Source: Salvia splendens
Taxonomy: Eukaryota; Streptophyta; Magnoliopsida; Lamiales; Lamiaceae
Direction of reading: 5' to 3'
DNA length: 64,000 nucleotides
Assembly: GCF_004379255.2 (NCBI RefSeq)
Contig: NC_056049.1
Location: 4,712,001 to 4,776,000, forward strand
Shown piece after piece: positions 1 through 10,234 of this stretch. Made by a program: the position numbers and the translations under genes. Position 1 is the stretch's first letter, and every line of letters starts with the position of its first letter. Below the pieces are notes generated by a model. That model was not told the origin of the DNA. It worked only from the letters and a program-made list of their open reading frames with translations, and ran no database searches.

Positions 1-180
1 AATCTTAAAGAAGGGAGTATAAAAGAAATAAAATTAAAAGAAGTTGCAAATGAGATGTGGATATATAATTAGTTTGTGAATATTTGTTGTATATAATAAA
101 GTCCACCGACTACTAGACTACAATTAGAAGCAATCTAATATGTTGCTGGATTTTAATGACGAATCATTTTTTAGGATACA
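1..180. repeat. Dispersed repeat, inverted partner of 28970-29158
   Basis: Read on the opposite strand, this stretch matches 28970-29158 over almost its whole length by eye (shared blocks include the reverse complements of AAAGAAGGGAGTATAAA and GTTGCTGGATTTTAA). No coding signal is seen. It is an old dispersed or segmental copy; its left end lies outside the window. Confidence 0.7.
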
Positions 181-316
181 GTTGGATTCAAGGTAACAGA
201 ATTAATTATGAAATCGTGATGAATTAATTATACTTTACCATTGCTGCATAAAAGTGCAAATTTCTGTAACTGAAGATTTTTATGCCTTAAAAGTTCCGTC
301 AAATAGATAAATACTA

Positions 317-565
317 CATCCTCCCTTAAATTTTGTCACATATTTTCATTTTCATTCCTATCACAAAATATGTCTCATTTCACTTTTTACTATTTTTATA
401 GTAGACCTCATGTTCAACTAACTCATTACTTGCATTTTATTATATAGTAGTAACTAATATATAAAAGTTGGACCTACTCTATACAAATTTTTCCATCCAC
501 TTTCTATTATATTTTTAAAGCTCGTGTCCGATTAAAGTGTGATAAAATTTAAGGGACGAAGGGAG
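317..565. mobile_element. Stowaway-like MITE (249 bp)
   Basis: Imperfect terminal inverted repeats: the left end has CATCCTCCCTTAAATTTTG and the right end has CAAAATTTAAGGGACGAAGGGAG in variant form. TA flanks both sides as the expected target duplication. There is no coding capacity. Length and TA target fit Stowaway (Tc1/mariner-derived) MITEs. Confidence 0.75.
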
Positions 566-716
566 TACTAATGATCTTTTCTCCTTTTATCATGTGTGAT
601 GGAGTAATTTTTGATTGATTTATATTGGAAAAAATAATAAAGACTTTTATTCATTCTACTATACAAATTAACACTCCAAATTACTAATCTTCAATACTAT
701 ATACAAATACTAAATT

Positions 717-936
717 ACACCTTCAGTGGATTTTAATTAAGAAATGTAAAAGAAAATTGGTGGAAAAAATTAGTGGAATACGACTCTCACTTTTACATAT
801 TAGTTTATAATAGAATATGCGTGTAATAAATTAATAAAAAGTGAGAGTCAGTTACTAAAAATGGAAAAACAATGCGGACATTATTTCGTAGACAACCGAA
901 ATGAAAATGTGAATACTATCTTGTGGACAGATAGAG
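717..936. mobile_element. Decayed Stowaway-like MITE
   Basis: The inner sequence (ATTTTAATTAAGAAATGTAA, then TTAGTGGAATACGACTCTCA) is a diverged copy of the better preserved MITE at 29641-29890. The termini are worn and no clean target duplication is left, so the limits are approximate. Confidence 0.45.
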
Positions 937-1487
937 TACATCTAATCAATGGAACATTTATTTATTTATTATTTACATTTTATCAAACCGTTTTGCACCT
1001 TTAAAGTATGAGTAACTAATTAAACCGTTTTGAATCCGGAAAATCCGTCGTTTCGGTCGTGAATCATAGACTGATTACCAGATTTTCCAAAGCAATTTTC
1101 AACATTCCTAAAAGATAGTGTGCTTTGAGATTCGATTTCTTATATGCGCACAACGTAAAAATACCTTAACCACTCCGCGACAAGCACCTTAGTCAAATAT
1201 TTACAAAAGTAAAAAATTTAATTATGCTTACAAAATATTTTGTTATATTTACAAAACATTGTATTTGATTATATATTTTCTTATTTTATTACTCCCTCCG
1301 TTCGCAATAAAATTACCAATGACCTTATATTCTGCTAATTCACCTCAATCATATTTTATTATAAAATATCATCATTTTATTTAACAAAATCAAACAAAAA
1401 TACTTAAAACATTTACTGGTGGAAAGATGGAATATTGAGTTATACCTTCTCAACCCCACGTTTTAGACAGCCCACAATATACAAAGC
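937..1487. other. AT-rich DNA with one MITE end
   Basis: No gene is seen. A single Stowaway-type end (ACTCCCTCCGTTCGC) occurs near 1290 without a recognisable partner. Confidence 0.4.
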
Positions 1488-1769
1488 TGGTTGCCGGGCA
1501 GATTAAAGAGTCTCTCAGAAGAGTCTTGCAGGACTACCCGACCCTTGCTCGCCGGCAAGCTGCGCTGGTGCGACGCTGATTTGGAGATCGTGTGCACTGA
1601 TTCCGGCACTCGAATGGTGGAGACCAAGGCGGAGATGGCATTGGCTGGTTTCGTCAAAATGGAGGAAAAGAGAGAGGATGAAGCTGAGCTCGTTTTCTGG
1701 GGGATGTTCTTCAACATACCCCTCAATTCCGAAAATGCCCTTGAGCTATTATTTTTAACAAAAATCTGA
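1488..1769 (+). pseudogene. BAHD acyltransferase fragment (captured, frameshifted)
   Basis: The reading resembles the N-terminal part of BAHD acyltransferases (CoA-dependent acyl transfer to alcohols or amines). One frame gives KESLRRVLQDYPTLA and, after a one-base shift near 1550, the next gives LLAGKLRWCDADLEIVC, followed by the DSG...KAEMALAGFVKMEE block. The LKESL...DYPxLAGKLR pattern is characteristic. The HxxxD and DFGWG motifs are absent, so no enzyme can be made. It lies about 35 bp before a terminal repeat of the (TA)n-bounded TIR family (1803-1871), where sister elements carry other gene pieces, so capture by that element is the likely explanation. Family is fairly sure; donor gene unknown. 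Confidence 0.65.
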
Positions 1770-1802
1770 AAATTTGTTTAACTTATAAGATTAAATTAGA
1801 CT

Positions 1803-1871
1803 AACAAAATGTGTGGCTGAGATTTGTTCTCTAGTTATACACTTAATATTAGTTATACTTTGATCACAACC
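1803..1871 (+). mobile_element. Right terminus of a (TA)n-bounded TIR element
   Basis: This is nearly the same as the right ends at 3981-4043, 17250-17334 and 41464-41528 (shared core GAGATTTGTTCTCTAGTTAT). It abuts the (TA)n tract at 1872-1897. No matching left end was found upstream, so this element (carrying the BAHD piece) is truncated or its left end has decayed. Confidence 0.7.
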
Positions 1872-1897
1872 TATATATATATATATATATATATATA
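1872..1897. repeat. (TA)n tract between two elements
   Basis: A 26-bp uninterrupted TA run separates one element's right terminus from the next element's left terminus. It is the target, and target duplication, of this transposon family. Confidence 0.9.
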
Positions 1898-2114
1898 GGG
1901 TCATGATCTATGGCAAACACCTCTTAACCATATAACTAGAGAACAAATAATAGCCACAAGATCAAAAAAATCAAGGGCTAATATTAATTTTCGAATTTAA
2001 TGAGATATTAGCGCCCTCAATCACAAATTTACTCCATAATAACAAGTCAGGGGTATTATTGTCATTGCAGACCGAATTAAATCCAAAATCATGTTAGGTG
2101 CAAAATTGAATTCA

Positions 2115-2335
2115 TTGATAAACGGCGATGAGAAGGAAGGCGAGTAGGAGGATGAGGCTGCGGAGGAGGCGGCTGACCTCGATCGCCACGAGCATGAAGT
2201 AAGGGAAGGAGGAGCGGGAGATCAGGAGCGTTCCGTCGAGATCCGCCGAGATTGAGTGGCGGTTCGAGCTGTAGGTGGTGGAGCCGTAGACGATAGAGGT
2301 GCAGTCGGCGTAGACGGTGGGCTCTCTCGATGAAG
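2115..2335 (-). pseudogene. GPAT (glycerol-3-phosphate acyltransferase) fragment
   Basis: On the minus strand one frame reads [20 protein letters not shown], then [20 protein letters not shown], then [20 protein letters not shown]. This matches the N-terminal HAD-like phosphatase region plus first membrane segment of plant sn-2 GPATs of the cutin/suberin group, where the DLDGTLL...SSFPYF...VA(F/I)E block is diagnostic. The acyltransferase domain is missing, and the upstream start is in a different frame. It is a captured exon piece near the left end of element A, antisense to the element. Confidence 0.7.
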
Positions 2336-2591
2336 CTGATCGGCATCAGCGGCCTTGAATTGAGCGGACTTGGCTTCAGCTGATCCATTTGATTTTGGTT
2401 TCTGCGAAAGCTGTGTACAAATTAGTTTTTAATTAATATCGTAATAGTATTGTTGATACGCTTAACCATATTGTAATTGAAGTCACTTTAGCTATTCATA
2501 AAAAAACATGAAAAACATAAAAACACCAGGTGCGAAGAAGCGAAAATCTGCCAAGAAGAAGAAGGAATATCAAATTCATTCCAACAATCAC

Positions 2592-3304
2592 TTTTGTAAA
2601 CAAGAGTGAAGTAAAATCACAATAAGAGTGATGTGTTTTGTAAACAAGAGTGAAGTAAAATCACAATAAGAGTGATGTGTTTTGTAAACAAGAGTGAAGT
2701 AAAATCAGAATAAGAGTGATGTGTTTTGTTAACAAGAGTGAAGTAAAATTAGAATAAGAGTGATGTGTTTTGTAAACAAGAGTGAAGTAAAATCAGAATA
2801 AGAGTGATGTGTTTTGTTAACAAGAGTGAAGTAAAATCAGAATAAAAGTGATGTGTTTTGTTAACAAAATCACAATAAGAGTGATGTGTTTTGTTAACAA
2901 GAGTGAAATAAAATCACAATAAGAGTGATGTGTTTTGTAAACAAGAGTGATGTGTTTTGTAAACAAGAGTGAAGTGTTTTCTGAACAAGAGTGAAGTAAA
3001 ATCAGAATAAGAGTGATGTGTTTTGTGAACAAGAGTGAAGTAAAATCAGAATAAGAGTGATGTGTTTTGTGAACAAGAGTGAAGTAAAATCAGAATAAGA
3101 GTGATGTGTTTTGTGAACAAGAGTGAAGTGTTTTCTGAACAAGAGTGAAGTGTTTTGTGAACAAGAGTGAAGTAAAATCAGAATAAGAGTGATGTGTTTT
3201 GTGAACAAGAGTGAAGTAAAATCAGAATAAGAGTGATGTGTTTTGTGAACAAGAGTGAAGTGTTTTCTGAACAAGAGTGAAGTGTTTTGTGAACAAGAGT
3301 GAAG
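2592..3304 (+). repeat. Satellite array of element A (44-bp unit of two 22-bp halves)
   Basis: About 16 imperfect copies of a 44-bp unit, each made of two 22-bp halves that begin with the related words AGAGTGAAG and AGAGTGATG. Some units lost one half. Apparent ORFs here are translations of the repeat, not genes. The same array, in either orientation, occurs at 8744-9594 and 10235-10965, and a relative at 39446-40425. Confidence 0.9.
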
Positions 3305-3559
3305 CTTGGTTTTTCTTTCTTTCTTTTAAATAATAATTCTTTTATATTATATAAATAAATCTGTAGAAATCATTTAATCTAAATTGAAGTAATCACAATT
3401 CACATATAATAATTGATTGCCTTCATTTCATACATAATCAAAACTAATGCAAATAAACCCGAATGCATCAAACTCAGGGCAATCAAAACTCACTGCCTTT
3501 TGTGAATTTTATGAATCAACTTTAAACTAAGCAAAAAAAACATCATCTCCTCATCATCG

Positions 3560-3890
3560 CCCGCCCTAATTTCCAGCATCTCCGCATCGAGATCGGCCAG
3601 CAAATTCGTTACAAATCCACAGAATTCGAACTCCACGCCTATTGTTTAGCTAACTGCGCCAATTTCCACCTACCGCTGCAAGGCATCGCAGTTATCGGGC
3701 ACCGGCGAGTGCCACGGCGACCGCGGAACTGGCGACGGCGTTGCTGCTGATGATGCATCAAAATCCGCAACTCCTCCTCCAGGCTGCTCCGGAGCTCCCT
3801 CTCTAGCTCCACGTTTCTCTGCCGAAGCGCCTCCGACGCATCACGGTGGCGGTCAGATTGTGGAGTAATTTGATCGCAGATTTGCATGTT
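3560..3890 (-). pseudogene. Unidentified GC-rich captured segment
   Basis: A patch richer in GC than its surroundings with an 82-codon open frame on the minus strand, whose middle (SEALRQRNVELERELRSSLE) would form a short charged coiled coil. It resembles the helix that precedes the RING in BOI-type E3 ligases or a leucine-zipper tail, but too little is left to say. It sits at the right end of element A, so capture is likely. Confidence 0.3.
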
Positions 3891-4040
3891 TTGATCGCAG
3901 ATTTAAATTAAGAAAGCAATTTCCAAAATTACCCTCAGCATATTTTCTATAATTAAAATAAATAATATTTGTTCCATTAAGATGTGTGGCTGAGATTTGT
4001 TCTCTAGTTATACACTTAAGATTAGTTATACATTGATCAC

Positions 4041-4043
<3 letters not shown>

Positions 4044-4077
<34 letters not shown>
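4044..4077. repeat. (TA)n tract between elements A and D
   Basis: A 34-bp TA run shared by the right end of element A and the left end of element D. Confidence 0.9.
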
Positions 4078-4080
<3 letters not shown>

Positions 4081-4730
4081 GGGCCTTATTCTCCTTTTCA
4101 CATCTTACATCATTTTTCCTTCTTAATAATTCGCGTTAGATCTAAGGCATCAACAGATCAGATTGATTCTATAAATCCTTTTCCGTGTTGCATTATAGAA
4201 GCATGGTATATGCATTATAGGGGTAATCTAGACATTTTGGCCGCATATGAACCGCCATATTTTTGGAATGAGCGACTTTTGGGGGATTTGAAACGATCCC
4301 ACTATTCTTCTTTCTTCATTCATTATTCTTCCAACCCATGAAACTCCTTCCACTCTCTCCACAACCTAAACCCTAGAAAGCTCCCTCCAAGCGCCGCGTC
4401 TGAAGATTGGGGATTTTGTCGACCAAATTTCGGAGGGAATAGCTATCACCGATAACATCTACTGAGAACACTGATTCGTTTCGACTAGGTATGTTTCCAC
4501 AGTGATTTAGGCGTTTCTACTAGGTATGTTTCCACATCTACTCATAACATCGATTAGCGATTTTGCAGACCCATGTTTGTAAAATTGAATCTGTGAATGC
4601 GCCGAGGCGCAGAAATCTCTGAAAGTAGTTGTTCGACTAGGGTTGTCACTGATTAGCTTGACGTAGAAATTGTGTTATGTTAACTAGGGCTTAGGTCTCT
4701 TATGTTTCTGTTGTTTGCCAGGTTAAAAAT

Positions 4731-6046
4731 GCCGAAAAGAGGTCGTCCGCGCTTCCAAGCATCACATGATGCAGGTATATTGCCGTTGCATCTTGTGCTT
4801 TTCAGTAAAGGATTAGTTTATTGTGTATAATGGTATTCCCATGTTTGTGTGTTGTTTGTAGTAACTGTGCTAGAGAATAAAATATTTAAGGTGACGTGGT
4901 GCATTTTTTAGGGCATAGAGTGCATTATGTATCATTATCTATGCATTATATTACTGTTAACAAGGAGTGTTGGTTGTATCATTATCTATGCATTGTATTG
5001 CTGTTAATATTCTAGGTTTTGTTGCAGTTTAGATGTGTAAGTAGTGTCTTCTGTGATGTGCTGCATTATGTTTACAAGAAATTGAATGTGCATTATTGAA
5101 CAAACAATGTGCATTATTTAACATGATTTATGCATTGTAGTCAGTATTTTAAGCATTATTGCCAGTCTTAGCTGTCGTGGTTAAGTTGAAGCCATTCTTT
5201 TTTATGACTTTAGCATCATATATTGTGCTATACATATGAAGCACTAATCAAATTCAGTTAATGAAGTGTTTTTCGGTCCATTTCAGATAACCAGCTTAGA
5301 GTTGACATAGACAGTGTTGTCGACGACATTATTCCCGTGGCGCTAGCAAAAAGATTTGGGGAGAGGTTAGCCGAGATAGGCCCTAGGACCTCTGGTAGTC
5401 AAGGTCAGCCTAAACATCAATATGTGGTCTGCTTCGATTTAGGGAGAGGTTAGCCGAGATAGGCCCTAGGCCCTAAGACACATCAATATGTGGTCTGCTT
5501 CGATGTGCCAGATGGCAAGATGAACATTATTGACCACACCCTCACAGAGTCGCACGCGTCGTTCGGCGAAAAATATGGGGACACGCCATCTATGCTGGTA
5601 TGTAATGGGACCACTTTTTTCGCATTTTAAGCATACAAACATATTTTGTTGATGCGGTGCAATTATGTCTTTATGTTTTAGCGGAAATTCATGGCTGACG
5701 CAATAGATAAGTGCCACGACTCTAGGCTGGCTGATGTGATCCGAAAATGCACTACACATGTAGTTGCAATGCCATGGCGGAACAACCTGTCCATAACAGA
5801 GAATGGTGTGTATGTCATGCGCCACTTGGAAACATATTTTGGAGAGAAGGAGAAAGATTGGGAATGCGGGCTGAGCGCGAAGGGAAGCAAAAGTCTATAG
5901 ATGTTTCGAATCAAGTTCACAAGGGCGCTACTGACTTGTCCTCACAATGTCCGCGCTGCCGCAAACCAAAAAAAGACAACCAAGTTCTGGAGAGATAAAC
6001 CTGCACATTTCAATTTCGAACATTGGGTAGATAATTATGGGTTGTA
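4731..6046 (+). pseudogene. Ulp1-like protease C-terminal relic
   Basis: A short first exon (MPKRGRPRFQASHDA, then donor near 4773), an exon from about 5286 (DNQLRVDIDSVVDDIIP), then YVVCFDVPDGKMNIIDHT (5490-5600) and, after a GT-AG intron, FMADAIDKCHDSRLADVI and ENGVYVMRHLETYFGEKEKD (5683-5900). The NGVYVMRHLETY block corresponds to the (D)CG-V-x-x-M-R-x-x-E region of Ulp1/SENP cysteine peptidases, but the DC pair reads EN, so the nucleophile is missing. A local duplication of GGGAGAGGTTAGCCGAGATA (near 5356 and 5441) and frame breaks near 5900 and 5975 show it is dead. The frame recovers to end in HFNFEHWVDNYG. Confidence 0.55.
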
Positions 6047-6112
6047 GTGCTTGATGGTTTATGGTTTTTGTTGGAAGACTTAGCACGTTGTACATTTTAA
6101 CAACCTTGAATA

Positions 6113-6686
6113 CACTGAACAATGTTTTTGCGAAGACGCTTTCTGGTTTTGATCATGTGAACATTCAGCCGAACCGTAACTGCGTTCTTTTTACTCAGAC
6201 GAATGCAAATACTTTTTGTGTAATTGGTGTACTATGTTATTTGTCTTGTTTGTAATTTTTTTTTGGAATGTAAAGGTGGCCAATTAATTCTCGTAATGCT
6301 TAACACATGCCAAATAATGCACTAAACCTGGTGCGCAATGCAATGGCAACACTAAATAATGAATTTTAATTATACACCTAATAAATTAAGCCCCGTATGC
6401 ACTGAACAATGTTTTTGCGAAGACGCTTTCTAGTTTTGATCATGTGAACATTCAGCCGAACCGTAACTGCGTTCTTTTTAATCAGACGAATGCAAATACT
6501 TTTTGTGTAATTGGTGTACTATGTTGTTTGTCTTGTTTGTAATTTTTTTTTGGAATGTAAAGGTGGCCAATTAACTCTCGTATTGCTTAACACATGCCAA
6601 ATAATACACTAATCCTGGTGCGCAATGCAATGGCAACACTAAATAATGAATTTTAATTATACACCTAATAAATTAAGCCCCGTATG
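6113..6686 (+). repeat. 287-bp tandem duplication inside element D
   Basis: Units 6113-6399 and 6400-6686 are almost identical by eye, starting with CACTGAACAATGTTTTTGCG in both. It is a recent local duplication in the tail of the element, with no coding function. Confidence 0.85.
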
Positions 6687-7875
6687 CCGGACGCCTTTAT
6701 TTTATGTGTATCATATGTGCTTATAATATAAGTATTCGTATTAGATTATGCATTACAAAACTTTGTTTGTTTATATTACACAAATAAAGCAACAATCGTT
6801 GTGCGTAATGCTATCGCCTCCACTAAATAATGCATTCGTTTATTGCACACCTACTAATTTATAACGTATATATAGTACGCCTCAATTGTATGTGCAACAT
6901 ATATGCATATAATGTAAGTATTCGTGTTCGATTATGCATTACAATAGTTGTTTGTGTATTTTATAAAAATAATGCAACAATCGTGGTGTGTAATGCAATG
7001 GCACTTCTAAATAATGCATCATAGATACGGAATAGAGCATTACGCATATTCCGTTTATGCATTACTTTTAAGAGCTTACGTAAAATAGTTGTACGTCAAA
7101 CACAAAGATTTGTTAAACATTGTTATTAATGGTTACATACTACACCCTAGCCCCTAGGTTTATCAAACCCTTAGGGGAAACAAGCTACGTGCGCCACAAA
7201 TCGCAAACCCGACAAAATCATTTTACCGGCAACATTGCCGCTCACGAATGATGCATTATATAGGTAACTAAGTTCATTACATTTCGTCAATATGTGCATT
7301 ACATGATTCGTTTCAACATAATACTGTACATATGACGCAAGCGAATCCATGGACAAAGTTTTGACAGCAAGCAGTAATGTTATACCATGGCAACACAAAA
7401 GACGCTTTAATTGGTGATTAAAAATCAGATAATCAAACTGCTACAACTTGTACTGAAGCATCCGAAGCATAAACAAAGTCAGGCTGATTCGTAATTTACC
7501 TTCTTCCATTGATTAAGACCAACCTCTGACTGCCGAGGACTGATTAACGATAGAATTGAGATGTGTGATAATTGAAACCTTGCAAAAAACTAACGATGCA
7601 TAATCATATACGCATGCGCCGTGTCGTCCTTCTTCGAGGGGAGAGAAGTAAAAAAACCGTAATATTTGCCAATGAGAGAATCATGGAATTTCCATAACTA
7701 ACAAGTAAATCTCTACCAAATCTACCCTTAATCGATTTTCACTTAATTAAATTTAAATGGAATCAGCAATTTTTTCAACCATCCGATTAACGTATTTAAG
7801 GGTTGAGATTAAAAAGGAAAAAGGAGGAAATATAGGAAAAGGAAATGAATACATCCCTATATATATATATATATA

Positions 7876-8160
7876 GGAAAATGATCAATACAAAACTTGA
7901 TCTCAATACAAAATCCAGACCAAATCCTGACCATGAGATTTGACAATCCAATGGTCAATAATTAAACAAAAACACGGAGGGTCATTGTAAAGCAGTTTTA
8001 GGTCATATTATAAACTTTGGGTTTGAGGTCATGTTAAGATCATTTCATGTCATCCTTACTATAATGACGTAAAAATAAGCTTACAGTGACCTAAAAATGA
8101 CTTTTGTATGCTTGGTTCTGAATTTTTGTATTAAGAATGGTTTTGCATGGATCAAAACCC
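7876..8160. mobile_element. Small (TA)n-bounded TIR element E (285 bp)
   Basis: The left end AAATGATCAATACAAAACTT is inverted at the right end (AATACAAAAATTCAGAACCA read on the minus strand). It is bounded by TA tracts 7858-7875 and 8161-8182. It has no coding capacity and looks related to element H at 38236-38622. Confidence 0.7.
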
Positions 8161-8743
8161 TATATATATATATATATATATAGGGTAGTGATCAAGATAT
8201 AACTAATCTTAAGTGTATAACTAGAGAACAAATCTCAGCCACACATCTTAATGGAACAAATATTATTTAGTTTAATAATATAAAATAGGAGAAGGGTATT
8301 TTTGGAAATTACATTTGAGATTTAAACCTGCGATCAATTACGCAGTTTTCTTCTTTCTCATTCCAAATCTGCGATCAAATCTCCTTCCAAATTTCCTTCC
8401 AAATCTGATCACTTCATCCAAATCGCGATTCCATGATCTGTGATGAAATTAGGTATGTTTGGTTGCAGAGGATAGGGTGAATTTAATAGTTGAATGCTTG
8501 GCAGTTCCTGTACTCTTTATTCTTCAATTTTTTCTGTAAAATTTGGGTTTGACTGTGGAGCAAGTCCCCTTGCAGTTTATATTTGTATCTGAGGTGGGGA
8601 ACTTAAATACAAGAAATATATTGTAATGATCCTTGATAATTAATAAATTTTCATAACACGATCGAGTAAATGAGGGATGTATTACAGTTGGGTTTTACTG
8701 TATATGCTAATGTTTGCATCATAAATCATACATTGTGATTTTC

Positions 8744-9594
8744 AAAACACATCACTCTTATTCTGATTTTACTTCACTCTTGTTTACAACACTCTTAGCA
8801 TGATTTTACTCCACTCTTGTTTACAAAACACATCACTCTCAACATGATTTTACTTCACTCTTGTTCACAAAACACATCACTCTTATTCTGATTTTACTTC
8901 ACTCTAGTTCACAGAACACTTCACTCTTGTTCACAAAACACATCACTCTTATTCTGATTTTACTTCACTCTTGTTCACAAAACACATCACTCTTATTCTG
9001 ATTTTACTTCACTCTTGTTCACAAAACACTTCACTCTTGTTCAGAAAACACTTCACTCTTGTTCACAAAACACATCACTCTTATTCTGATTTTACTTCAC
9101 TCTTGTTCACAAAACACATCACTCTTATTCTGATTTTACTTTACTCTTGTTCACAAAACACATCACTCTTATTCTGATTTTACTTCACTCTTGTTCACAA
9201 AACACTTCACTCTTGTTCAGAAAACACTTCACTCTTGTTTACAAAACACATCACTCTTATTCTGATTTTACTTCACTCTTGTTTACAAAACACATCACTC
9301 TTATTCCGATTTTACTTCACTCTTGTTTACAAAACAAATCACTCTTTTACTTCACTCTTGTTTACAAAACACATCACTCTTATTGTTAATTTACTTCACT
9401 CTTGTTTACAAAACACGTCACTCTTATTGTGATTTTACTTCACTCTTGTTTACAAAACACATCACTCTTATTCTGATTTTACTTCACTCTTGTTTACAAA
9501 ACGCATCACTCTTATTCTGATTTTACTTCACTCTTGTTTACAAATTACATCACTCTTATTCTTATTTTACTTCACTCTTGTTTACAAAACACAA
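8744..9594 (-). repeat. Satellite array of element B
   Basis: The same 44-bp double unit as in element A, on the other strand (CATCACTCT and CTTCACTCT words about every 22 bp), some 19 units with losses. The long MFTKHITL... open frames here are repeat translations. Confidence 0.9.
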
Positions 9595-9739
9595 AGAACA
9601 ATACATAAATATGAAGTTCTTAAAAATTTCTTCTTCTTCACTGCCGTAATTTCTTTTACTTCACTGCTTCATAGCTCTTAAAAATTTCTTCTTCTTCTTC
9701 AATGACGTAATTTGGGGAAATCATCGACGCGCTGATTGA

Positions 9740-9996
9740 ATTTTGCTGGGGACGTTCAGCGTCGGAGATTACGTGCCGTGGCTGGGCTGGATTAATCGGA
9801 TTAACGGATTGGATGCGAGGGTTGCGAATGTAGCGAAGATGTTTGATGAATTTCTTCAGAGAGTGATTGAGGAGCATAGGGAGAAGGGGGAAGGGGGTGG
9901 GGATGGGAGTGCTGAGGATTTCGTTGATGTGTTGCTGCAGTTTCAGAGGGAGAGTGAGGTGAAGGTGGAGGATTACACCATTAAAGCTGTGATAGA
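9740..9996 (+). pseudogene. Cytochrome P450 exon-1 end, CYP71A-like (captured)
   Basis: The frame reads FSVGDYVPWLGWINRINGLD, then ARVANVAKMFDEFLQRVIEE and EDFVDVLLQFQRES...IKAVIE, which is the F-G region to helix H of CYP71-type P450s, just before the family's single conserved intron. A GT donor follows directly (GAGGTAACC at 9994-10002), so exon edge plus intron start were taken together. Heme-binding and N-terminal parts are absent. It lies near the left terminus of element B in element orientation, the position of the GPAT piece in A. Confidence 0.8.
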
Positions 9997-10220
9997 GGTA
10001 ACCATCTCTCAACTTATCTCTGTTTTTGGACATATTGATAAAGATGACAATTATACCCCCGCCTTGTAATTGTGGAGTAAATTTGTGATTGATGGAACTA
10101 ATTTCTCCTTAAATTCGAAAATTACATGTATTAATACTAGCCCTTGATTTTCTTGATCTTGTGGCTATTATTTGTTCTCTAGTTATTTGGTTAAGAGGTG
10201 TTTGCCATAGATCACTACCC

Positions 10221-10234
10221 TATATATATATATA
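10221..10234. repeat. (TA)n tract between elements B and F
   Basis: A 14-bp TA run. On its right the satellite array starts at once, without the left terminus expected for this family. Confidence 0.9.

Larger units (their letters stand above)
1898..4043 (+). mobile_element. (TA)n-targeted TIR element A, gene-capturing (2.1 kb)
   Basis: The left end (1898-1965) contains AACTAGAGAACAAATAATAG and the right end (3981-4043) contains the inverted counterpart TTTGTTCTCTAGTTATACAC, giving imperfect TIRs of about 70 bp. Both ends abut pure TA runs. Inside are a GPAT gene fragment on the minus strand (2115-2335), a satellite array (2592-3304) and an unidentified GC-rich piece (3560-3890). No transposase is seen, so it is non-autonomous. 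Long TIRs and captured exons resemble Pack-MULEs, while the (TA)n target resembles rice Micron MITEs; superfamily is undecided because the TA run hides the duplication length. Confidence 0.75.
4078..7857. mobile_element. (TA)n-targeted TIR element D with Ulp1-like relic (3.8 kb)
   Basis: A different family from A: the left end (4078-4145, with TTTTTCCTTCTTAATAATTC) is loosely inverted at the right end (7765-7857, with AAAAAGGAAAAAGGAGGAAA), and both abut TA runs. It carries a broken Ulp1-like gene (4731-6046), a 287-bp tandem duplication, and many scattered GCATTA words. A Ulp1 cargo is known from KI (Kaonashi) MULEs of several plants, so a MULE-type origin is plausible. No transposase is recognised. 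Confidence 0.6.
8183..10220 (-). mobile_element. (TA)n-targeted TIR element B, inverted sister of A (2.0 kb)
   Basis: Same family as A, inserted in the opposite direction. 8183-8260 is the inverted right terminus (TATAACTAGAGAACAAATCT) and 10130-10220 is the inverted left terminus (TTATTTGTTCTCTAGTTATT). Contents mirror A: a satellite array (8744-9594, reverse orientation) and a captured P450 exon end (9740-9996). Bounded by TA tracts 8161-8182 and 10221-10234. No transposase. Confidence 0.8.

Noticed and set aside
2817..3274. Open frames reading MFTKHITLILILLHSC repeats (also 8971-9681 and 10183-10626)
   Set aside because: They are translations of the 44-bp satellite; the unit is not a multiple of three, so all frames give similar low-complexity peptides. 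Not genes.
2592..3304. Possible CRISPR-like array
   Set aside because: The repeats are direct, contiguous and without unique spacers, in a plant genome; it is a minisatellite.
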